Shown here: piece by piece, positions 1 to 5,042 of the stretch | How positions within the stretch are numbered: the first letter of the stretch is position 1 | Layout of the letters: each line of letters starts with the position of its first letter | The notes under the pieces: generated by a model | The model's database searches: none | What the model was told of the DNA's origin: nothing | Seen by the model: the letters and a program-made list of their open reading frames with translations, nothing else | Translations under genes and position numbers: made by a program | From: Candidatus Sumerlaeota bacterium | GTDB lineage: Bacteria; Sumerlaeota; T1SED10-198M | Direction of reading: 5' to 3' | DNA length: 5,042 nt | Assembly: GCA_003554345.1 (NCBI GenBank) | Contig: PWGE01000410.1 | Span: 1 to 5,042, forward strand

Positions 1-791
1 ACCGTTTGGAACCAGGTGTTGAATGGCTTGTCAACATGAATAAGTGGTCCAGGATGGGTGGAGCCTGGAATTACCTTTACCTCGGTGGCGGTGAAAATGA
101 TATCTCTGAATCTACGGGATACGGTCAACTGTATTATGAACAGGATCTGGACATTGATCGGACAATCCGTATAACCGGTTATGGTTCGTCAGCAGGGCCT
201 GGAGGCGCACTTTCTTATAACCAGAGTTTTACAGATGGAGAATGGGGAGTCTCGTTGTTTGGTAAAGTGCCTTATGTGGACTATGCCTCTGCTATACAAG
301 ATGATGCATACTGGAACGGAGTAGGTGCCCATTGGGAAAAACAGTGGTTGGATGATTGGAGAATGAGCACAGATGTATACTGGAAAAATTGGGGCGGTAA
401 TGAACAGTCAAGCATATCAGGTTCGGAAGCTGAAGTCACCTTGAGTAGAAGGCTTCCCTGGGGGAGGTCGCTCTATGCTTCATATGGGTGGCGCGGTGCC
501 TGGCGGAGTGAAGCCGGCACAGAGTACTGGCTGAGTAAAAGACGCAACAGACATTCTCTTGGACTGTATACCTCCCACCAATGGAGAAGATGGTGTCGAA
601 GCTGGCTCTCAGGAGGATATTCGTATGATTTTCATTATGACCATGGAGGAGTGTATGCCGGCACCGGCATGGAGTATTTAATAAGCGATGCTAATGTTGC
701 TCATCTTGAAGCGTCCTATTCAAAGGATCATGGCACAAGGGATAATCCTGGCGTTTTTCGGTTCATACTTGGTTGGAAACGTTATTTTTAA
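1..791 (+). CDS. pelB: PelB-like outer-membrane export porin, C-terminal beta-barrel part (5' end outside window)
   Basis: This is the last 262 residues of a protein whose start lies before the window. The frame is open to the left edge, and the TTG at position 6 has no ribosome binding site, so it is read as an internal Leu. The sequence shows repeated short stretches of alternating polar and aromatic/hydrophobic residues separated by Gly/Asp/Asn turns, with much Trp, Tyr and Gly, as in transmembrane beta-strands. It ends in a strand-like segment finishing with KRYF; a terminal Phe is typical of BAM-assembled outer-membrane proteins. In Pseudomonas, PelB is about 1,190 residues: a long periplasmic TPR region followed by a C-terminal barrel that exports Pel. 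No TPRs are visible here, as expected for the barrel end. The assignment to PelB rather than another polysaccharide porin (BcsC or PgaA type) rests mainly on the adjacent pelC-pelF genes. A lone Cys occurs near residue 198 in an Arg/Trp-rich strand. Confidence 0.8.
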   Translation, partial: RLEPGVEWLVNMNKWSRMGGAWNYLYLGGGENDISESTGYGQLYYEQDLDIDRTIRITGYGSSAGPGGALSYNQSFTDGEWGVSLFGKVPYVDYASAIQDDAYWNGVGAHWEKQWLDDWRMSTDVYWKNWGGNEQSSISGSEAEVTLSRRLPWGRSLYASYGWRGAWRSEAGTEYWLSKRRNRHSLGLYTSHQWRRWCRSWLSGGYSYDFHYDHGGVYAGTGMEYLISDANVAHLEASYSKDHGTRDNPGVFRFILGWKRYF

Positions 792-793
792 TA

Positions 794-800
794 AAGGAGA
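794..800 (+). promoter_or_regulatory. Ribosome binding site of pelC
   Basis: AAGGAGA lies six bases before the ATG at 807 and starts three bases after the pelB stop codon. It is the best Shine-Dalgarno match in the window and fixes the pelC start. The strong site suits a lipoprotein that in Pseudomonas forms a twelve-subunit ring and so may be needed in excess over PelB; that link is inference. Confidence 0.8.
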
Positions 801-806
801 AATAAA

Positions 807-1355
807 ATGAAAAAAGCAGGAGTGTTCGTCGTTTTCCTGTTGGTTATCGTTGGATGTAGCACTTTTCATCAGCAGGCGTACGTGGAACCAGGAATAAACT
901 GGAGTGAAAAAACAGTAGCGGTTCTTCCCTTGCAGAATCATTCATTAAGACCCGATGCCGGTATTGTGGTGTCCGAGTATTTATATACCGGTTTTATGCG
1001 CACTGGCTGGTTTGATAGTATACTTGAACCCACGTTTTTGCGTAGCGAAATATATCGTTTAGATATCAACCTTGAAAAGATGAATCGCCAGGAATATGCG
1101 CTGGAAGTGGCACAGAAACTCGGGGTTGACGGAATATTTTACGGCGTTCTGGCTGAATATGACTATCAGCATAATATACAGGAAGATCCGACTGTGAGTT
1201 ATACCCTCCATTATCTGGATGTAGAATCTGAAAAAGTAATGATAAGTATCAGTTCTTCACGGGTAGGAAAGGTTCTTTTGGGAAATCGAAACCTTGGACA
1301 AGTGGTGCAGGAGATTGTGGAGCGCCAGATTCAGTCTATTGGAGAGAATATTTAA
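807..1355 (+). CDS. pelC: PelC-like outer-membrane lipoprotein
   Basis: The product is 182 residues, close to the roughly 170 of Pseudomonas PelC. It begins with a lipoprotein signal peptide: MKK, a hydrophobic core at residues 5-15, then the lipobox IVGC with Cys17 as the lipidated residue. Ser18 at position +2 predicts sorting to the outer membrane. The mature part opens with a CsgG/PelC-type strand, VAVLPLQNHS (37-46), followed by a helix and by the segment ALEVAQKLGVDGIFYGVL (98-115), the usual alpha/beta core of this fold. In Pseudomonas, PelC forms a dodecameric ring at the periplasmic side of the outer membrane that helps guide the cationic Pel polymer to PelB. The start is fixed by a strong ribosome binding site and by the signal peptide beginning right at the ATG. 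Its position between the PelB barrel and PelD supports the name. After processing the only Trp residues are 32 and 68. Confidence 0.88.
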   Translation: MKKAGVFVVFLLVIVGCSTFHQQAYVEPGINWSEKTVAVLPLQNHSLRPDAGIVVSEYLYTGFMRTGWFDSILEPTFLRSEIYRLDINLEKMNRQEYALEVAQKLGVDGIFYGVLAEYDYQHNIQEDPTVSYTLHYLDVESEKVMISISSSRVGKVLLGNRNLGQVVQEIVERQIQSIGENI

Positions 1356-1359
1356 AATG

Positions 1360-1365
1360 AAGGTG
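1360..1365 (+). promoter_or_regulatory. Ribosome binding site of pelD (supports ATG at 1374)
   Basis: AAGGTG, a partial match to the AAGGAGGTG consensus, ends eight bases before the ATG at 1374. It overlaps the alternative GTG start at 1365, so it cannot serve that codon. The nearest purine-rich stretch for the GTG (GGAGAGA, 1341-1347) is 17 bases away, which is too far. This favours the ATG. Confidence 0.6.
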
Positions 1366-1373
1366 TGAAAGAG

Positions 1374-2771
1374 ATGAAGGCAGTAAAAAATGGCATGCTG
1401 GAAAGGCACAAAACTCCCGGGCGTAATATTCTTCTGGAGATATGTGTAGCCCTCGTACTGGTGTTGATTATTGAGTATTTGCTCAGAGAAGGGGGATTTG
1501 ATCCATTTTTTGTTTCTCCTCATCCCTATTGGATATTTATTCTCCTTTTTGCCGTAAGATATGGCTCGATTGCTGGTTTGGTTTCTGCTATTGCGTTTTC
1601 CGCACTGTATATTTTGCAGGGTCAATTCCTTTTTTATAATGGTGATAATATTGCGCAACAGATGCGTATGCTTTTGAAGAATCCTTTATTGTTTGTAGTG
1701 GGAGGGCTTGTTATAGGATATTTTGTTGATGAATATCACTATAACATAAAACAGCTTAACAAAACTCTTGCCGACAAAAAGAGAGATCTGCAAGAATTGT
1801 TTCAGAAATATGTAAGAGCAAGAGGGGTCAGTGAGAAACTTGAAAACCGTCTGCTTTCTGAAGAGCAAACTGCTCTTTCTCTTTATGAAGCTGCCAAAAA
1901 ATTAGAACGCCTGGATATTGAGAAGCTGTATGATGGTGTGCTTGAGCTGTTGAAAAAATTTGCAAAAGTGCGTAAAGCCTCTTTCTATGTGCTGGATAAT
2001 AATGATCTTAAACTTAAGGCATCTTTTGGATGGAAGGATGATAAACCCGCAGAGTTCATTGAAAGAAATGATTTGCTGTTTGAAGAAGTTGTAGAAAAGA
2101 AAAAACAGGTTACAGTAAAAAATATTGAATGGATGGAGGCTGAGACCGTTGCTAGTGGCTTCCTCTGTGCCTTTCCGGTTATACTCTCCAAAGATACGAT
2201 TTTTGGTATGATTAAAATTGAAGAAATGGATTTTATCAACGTCAACTCTACCAGTCTTAAGTTTATTCAAATGATAGTGGAATGGGCCCAGATCAGCATT
2301 TATAATGCCATGCAGTATCAAAAACAGAAAGATAAAAATATTGAAGATGAGTTCAGTGGAGCATATACCTTTTCTTATTTTATTGAACGCCTGCGAAAGG
2401 AAATTCGGCTTTCACATCGGTATGATCTTCACCTTTCTATTATTCGTCTGCACATTCAGGATTATAAAAACTTTGAGTCCAGATTTCAGCAGATGGCGTT
2501 AAACATTATTGGCTTGATTTTTAAAAATATATTGAGGGATGTTGATATTGTAGCACATCTGAAAGAACCGGGGCAATTTGCGATCATGCTTCCCTGTACC
2601 CCTGCTGAGAATGCGGGAGTGGTAATTGAGCGCATTGAACAGGAGTTGAAGAATATGTCTGTGAAACCTTACAAAGATGAGGAAGAAATGATGCAAGTTG
2701 AGACGGAAGTGTATGATACTAAGCTCTTTCGCTCCAATCCTGAAGACCTGGTGGAGAAGTTCAACTCATGA
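1374..2771 (+). CDS. pelD: PelD-like inner-membrane c-di-GMP receptor (4 TM, GAF, degenerate GGDEF)
   Basis: The product is 465 residues from the ATG; a GTG three codons earlier is possible but poorly placed for ribosome binding. Four hydrophobic segments lie near residues 19-37, 50-62, 64-83 and 104-118. A charged, probably coiled-coil helix follows (about 122-178), then a GAF domain (about 165-312) and a GGDEF-like domain (about 326-465). This is the architecture and length of Pseudomonas PelD (455 residues). The catalytic GGDEF signature is replaced by EPGQF (398-402), so diguanylate cyclase activity is not expected. The inhibitory-site motif RxxD is intact as R388-D-V-D391, in the canonical place just upstream. 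Arg420 sits where the second c-di-GMP-contacting arginine occurs in PleD-type domains, though this alignment was made by eye. In Pseudomonas, PelD binds c-di-GMP through this site and activates Pel synthesis post-translationally. Its stop overlaps the pelE start (ATGA), which suggests coupled production of two partners of one membrane complex. Confidence 0.92.
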   Translation: MKAVKNGMLERHKTPGRNILLEICVALVLVLIIEYLLREGGFDPFFVSPHPYWIFILLFAVRYGSIAGLVSAIAFSALYILQGQFLFYNGDNIAQQMRMLLKNPLLFVVGGLVIGYFVDEYHYNIKQLNKTLADKKRDLQELFQKYVRARGVSEKLENRLLSEEQTALSLYEAAKKLERLDIEKLYDGVLELLKKFAKVRKASFYVLDNNDLKLKASFGWKDDKPAEFIERNDLLFEEVVEKKKQVTVKNIEWMEAETVASGFLCAFPVILSKDTIFGMIKIEEMDFINVNSTSLKFIQMIVEWAQISIYNAMQYQKQKDKNIEDEFSGAYTFSYFIERLRKEIRLSHRYDLHLSIIRLHIQDYKNFESRFQQMALNIIGLIFKNILRDVDIVAHLKEPGQFAIMLPCTPAENAGVVIERIEQELKNMSVKPYKDEEEMMQVETEVYDTKLFRSNPEDLVEKFNS

Positions 2772-3796
2772 AATATCGCGATACCCCTTTATTTCTTTTC
2801 GTATTGATATTTCTGGCGTTGCTTTTAGAGATATTCTTACTTCGTAATTTTTATCCTTTATGGATGATTATCGGGTTCAGGATAGTGGTGGGGAGTGTGT
2901 TTTTTTATTGGTTGCCCCGGGGAGTAAGGCAGAGAGTTTTTGCCCGGCCTTTACTAATATGGATTGCCATCTTCTGGGTATTGGCAGGAATTTTTGCAAT
3001 ACCGGTGTTCATATTTGCTTTTATTTTTTATTTTCGCAGGCAATCCCTGGAATCCAGAGTAGAACAGTTTCAGGAATATATTTTTGAGGATACCTATCTT
3101 CAGGATGAACTCCATGATTTATTAGAAGAGATTTTTGATGAAGAAAAAGACCAGGTGGATAGAGAAGACAATATTCAACCCCTGATGGATGTTCTTCTTA
3201 GTGATAATATTTCCTGGAAAATGACAATTATCGTGCAATTAAAGAAATACCATAATCCCACTTCAATAATTCTTCTGAGAAAAGCCCTTGAAGACCCTCA
3301 TCCAGAAGTGAAATTGCTTGCTGCAAATATTCTTTCAAAAATAGATGATTATTTTATCAGCCGCATACAGAAAGCAGAAGCTGTTCTAAGGGATATGGAA
3401 GGAGAAGAGCGAAAGAAACCATTGCTGGAGTTAGCAAAATACCTTGACAAGGGTCTCTATATAGATTTGTGGGGTGCCGAAATACGCCAATATTATCTGC
3501 ACAAAGCACTGGTTGCTTATTATGAGCTTACTTCCCTTGATCCCGGGAATATGGAGCTTATATATTTATTTTGTCGTTTTCTTATCCGTAATGAAATGCT
3601 GGAGGAGGCTCTCAGATACCTGGATGAAAATCTTATAAAGGAACCCAATAATCCCCGTTTGCTTGTATGGAAAATGGAGGTCTTTTTTCGGCAAAAAGAA
3701 TATAAAAAACTTGTTGATTTGTCCGGTAAAATCTCTTTGCAGGACCTTGAATCACCAAAAATAAAATCGGCGGTGATGTGGTGGCAGAGCGCATAA
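2768..3796 (+). CDS. pelE: PelE-like inner-membrane protein with HEAT/TPR-type helical repeats
   Basis: The product is 342 residues; Pseudomonas PelE is about 330. The N-terminus is very hydrophobic, with segments near residues 7-25, 31-49 and 62-88, so two or three membrane passes. An acidic region (105-135) follows, then a HEAT-like helix pair (about 148-192) containing LRKALEDPHPEVKLLAANIL, with the conserved Asp-Pro turn and Val/Ala/Leu spacing. The C-terminal third (about 242-320) reads as TPR-type helices, for example AYYELTSLDPGNMELIYLF and the segment with EEALRYLDENL. In the Pel system, PelE is an inner-membrane scaffold acting with PelD, PelG and PelF. The start ATG overlaps the pelD stop by four bases; GGAG at 2753-2756 is 11 bases upstream, so coupling to pelD is likely important. 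PelE is the least conserved Pel protein, so the name leans on position and layout. The 3' end contains the pelF ribosome binding site and start codon. Confidence 0.83.
   Translation: MKYRDTPLFLFVLIFLALLLEIFLLRNFYPLWMIIGFRIVVGSVFFYWLPRGVRQRVFARPLLIWIAIFWVLAGIFAIPVFIFAFIFYFRRQSLESRVEQFQEYIFEDTYLQDELHDLLEEIFDEEKDQVDREDNIQPLMDVLLSDNISWKMTIIVQLKKYHNPTSIILLRKALEDPHPEVKLLAANILSKIDDYFISRIQKAEAVLRDMEGEERKKPLLELAKYLDKGLYIDLWGAEIRQYYLHKALVAYYELTSLDPGNMELIYLFCRFLIRNEMLEEALRYLDENLIKEPNNPRLLVWKMEVFFRQKEYKKLVDLSGKISLQDLESPKIKSAVMWWQSA
3769..3777 (+). promoter_or_regulatory. Ribosome binding site of pelF inside the pelE coding region
   Basis: GGCGGTGAT matches eight of nine bases of GGAGGTGAT, the long complement of the 16S rRNA 3' end. 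Its GGCGG core ends seven bases before the GTG at 3781, an ideal distance, and only four before the GTG at 3778. This selects 3781 as the pelF start and places initiation within the last codons of pelE. Confidence 0.65.
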
Positions 3797-5042
3797 GTGA
3801 TGTTTGTTTTATTTTAGAAGGCACTTACCCCTATGTAAGGGGAGGAGTATCTCACTGGGTACATCAGATGATTTCATCTTTACCGGATATCTCATTCAGC
3901 CTTTTGGTAATATTACCCGGCGAAAATAATAAGGGATATAAATATTCTCTTCCTCCCAATATTATCGATATACAAGAGGTATATCTCGGAGGTGAGGTGA
4001 TAAAGCCTTCTTTTACCCCCTCTTTAAAAAGAAAGGATTTTCAGCATTTTGCCGATATGTTACAGACAATCAACAATAAGGATCTGGAAAACTTCATACC
4101 TGCTGTGCGTTCCATTATTGATAAAAAAGAAAAATTTACTCCTGAAAAAATTATATTTTCATGGAAACTATGGCAATATATGCAAGAAGAATATCACAAA
4201 TCTTTTGATGGCATATCTTTTATAGACTATTTCTGGACATGGAGATTTATGCATCTGGGAATGATGCGCTTATTGCAGGCATCTATTCCCAGGGCCCGTG
4301 TTTATCACACAGTATGCACCGGTTTTGCGGGTTTATTGGGTGCTTTTATTAAAGCTCATACTTTCTCTCCTCTGTTCATTACTGAACATGGAATTTACAG
4401 TCGTGAACGACAGGTAGAGATCAGCATGGCAGACTGGATTTATGAGAAAGAGTTCAGAATGCTTTCTGTGAGTCGTGGAGTGGGGGCTTTCCATAAAATG
4501 TGGATGGATTTTTTTAGCAGGCTGAGTAATATCTGCTATCAGAGTTGTAATGAAATTATCACCCTTTACCGGGGAAATCAGCGTTATCAATTGGAAGATG
4601 GAGCAAATGCGGAGCGCATGAAAATTGTACCCAATGGAATAGAGGTGGATAAAATGGCAGCTTTTATTCGCCAGCATAAGCCTCAACCATTTATTATTGC
4701 CTTTATAGGAAGGGTGGTCCCGGTCAAAGATGTTAAAACTTTTATCAGAGCGATACGTCGGGTATGTAATATCGTTCAAGATGTGGAAGCTTACGTTATG
4801 GGGGATTATAATCAGGATAAGGAATATTACGATGAATGCCGGGAACTGGTTCGATTACTTGAACTTCAAGATAAGCTGTTTTTTCTTGGCAATGTTGATG
4901 TCAGCGACTGGTTATCTAAAATACACCTGGTAGTTTTGACCAGTATCAGTGAGGGACAACCATTAGCAATCCTTGAAGCTAATGCTGCCGGGATACCCGT
5001 AGTAGCCACTGATGTGGGTGGCTGCAGAGAACTTCTAAAAGG
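3781..5042 (+). CDS. pelF: PelF-like GT4 glycosyltransferase (3' end outside window)
   Basis: 420 complete codons are present; the gene runs off the right edge, and Pseudomonas PelF (507 residues) suggests that under 100 are missing. The start is a GTG chosen from its ribosome binding site and because family-like sequence begins at once: DVCFILEGTYPYVRGGVSHW (7-26) holds the N-terminal nucleotide-sugar glycosyltransferase glycine loop and closely resembles the PelF N-terminus. Further GT-B/GT4 landmarks are TEHGIYSRER (201-210), VPNGIEVD (283-290) at the domain hinge, FIGRVVPVKD (308-317) with the phosphate-contacting Arg311 and Lys316, and the EX7E motif Glu391-Glu399 in EGQPLAILE. The motif set predicts an active, retaining, UDP-sugar-dependent enzyme. 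PelF is cytoplasmic and polymerises the Pel backbone, which in Pseudomonas is rich in N-acetylgalactosamine and galactosamine. No signal peptide or membrane segment is seen, so membrane recruitment would be through PelD/PelE/PelG. The frame overlaps the end of pelE by 16 nt. Confidence 0.92.
   Translation, partial: MAERISDVCFILEGTYPYVRGGVSHWVHQMISSLPDISFSLLVILPGENNKGYKYSLPPNIIDIQEVYLGGEVIKPSFTPSLKRKDFQHFADMLQTINNKDLENFIPAVRSIIDKKEKFTPEKIIFSWKLWQYMQEEYHKSFDGISFIDYFWTWRFMHLGMMRLLQASIPRARVYHTVCTGFAGLLGAFIKAHTFSPLFITEHGIYSRERQVEISMADWIYEKEFRMLSVSRGVGAFHKMWMDFFSRLSNICYQSCNEIITLYRGNQRYQLEDGANAERMKIVPNGIEVDKMAAFIRQHKPQPFIIAFIGRVVPVKDVKTFIRAIRRVCNIVQDVEAYVMGDYNQDKEYYDECRELVRLLELQDKLFFLGNVDVSDWLSKIHLVVLTSISEGQPLAILEANAAGIPVVATDVGGCRELLK

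Larger units (their letters stand above)
1..5042 (+). other. Pel exopolysaccharide biosynthesis operon, interior part (pelB'-pelC-pelD-pelE-pelF')
   Basis: Five consecutive same-strand genes match the order and domain content of pelBCDEF: porin C-terminus, small lipoprotein, four-TM GAF/degenerate-GGDEF protein, membrane protein with helical repeats, and GT4 glycosyltransferase. Junctions are +15 nt, +18 nt, -4 nt and -16 nt, which implies a single transcript and translational coupling. No promoter or terminator is visible inside, so the promoter should lie upstream of the window. The co-occurrence of all five types in this order is stronger evidence than any single gene. pelA and pelG are outside the window. 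Confidence 0.9.

Noticed and set aside
6-8. TTG as a start codon, making a stand-alone 261-residue barrel gene
   Set aside because: The frame is open to the left edge, no ribosome binding site can be seen, and there is no signal peptide after it. A secreted barrel needs one, so this is the 3' end of a longer gene.
792-806. Promoter or terminator in the gaps between genes
   Set aside because: The gaps are 15 and 18 nt and are filled by ribosome binding sites; there is no hairpin plus T-run and no convincing -35/-10 pair.
1365-1367. GTG start for pelD
   Set aside because: It overlaps the best Shine-Dalgarno match and has no well-spaced site of its own; it would add only three residues. It remains possible.
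1357-1368. Minimal reading frame ATG AAG GTG TGA between pelC and pelD, as a possible leader peptide
   Set aside because: It has three codons, is explained by chance around the pelD ribosome binding site, and has no attenuator-like hairpin nearby.
1257-1658. 133-codon reading frame on the - strand
   Set aside because: It is antisense to the end of pelC and the start of pelD, has no recognisable domain and lacks a sensible context; it is a shadow of well-supported genes.
1902-2321. 139-codon reading frame on the - strand within pelD
   Set aside because: It lies opposite the GAF-coding region, its composition looks like the reverse of coding sequence, and no family is recognised.
2535-2579. 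PelD as an active diguanylate cyclase
   Set aside because: The GGDEF catalytic signature is absent (EPGQF), so only a receptor role is supported.
4333-4779. 148-codon reading frame on the - strand within pelF
   Set aside because: It is antisense to the conserved GT4 region carrying TEHG and the hinge motifs, with no domain or ribosome binding support.

Overview
This window is an interior slice of a Pel exopolysaccharide operon, read entirely on the + strand, with both ends cut inside genes. Five genes follow one another in the order pelB (3' end only), pelC, pelD, pelE, pelF (5' part only). This is the order of the pelABCDEFG operon of Pseudomonas aeruginosa. pelA would be expected upstream and pelG downstream, but neither lies within the window.

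The host is almost certainly a diderm (Gram-negative type) bacterium, because there is an outer-membrane beta-barrel end and a lipoprotein with an outer-membrane sorting signal. By eye, the base composition is moderate to AT-leaning, codon use is even across the genes, and PelE carries a HEAT-like stretch. None of this looks like the GC-rich Pseudomonas version, but I cannot name the phylum from this sequence.

Layout: 1-791 is the C-terminal part of the PelB export porin. 807-1355 is the PelC lipoprotein. 1374-2771 is PelD, the inner-membrane c-di-GMP receptor. 2768-3796 is PelE, a membrane-anchored helical-repeat scaffold. From 3781 to the right edge is PelF, a GT4 glycosyltransferase. Spacing is very tight: 15 nt between B and C, 18 nt between C and D, a 4-nt ATGA overlap between D and E, and a 16-nt overlap between E and F. 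This suggests one polycistronic message with coupled translation. I see no internal promoter, terminator, RNA gene, mobile element or CRISPR array, and no gap longer than 18 nt.

How the parts work together, from knowledge of the family: PelF polymerises the sugar in the cytoplasm from a UDP-sugar. PelD, PelE and PelG form the inner-membrane complex, and c-di-GMP binding by PelD switches synthesis on. PelC and PelB carry the polymer through the periplasm and outer membrane. The sequence supports this: PelD keeps an RxxD c-di-GMP site beside a destroyed GGDEF motif, and PelF keeps the EX7E motif of retaining GT4 enzymes. The system is a divergent form of a known one rather than a new system. 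The most interesting details are the domain make-up of PelE, the degenerate cyclase site of PelD, and the pelF start site embedded in pelE.
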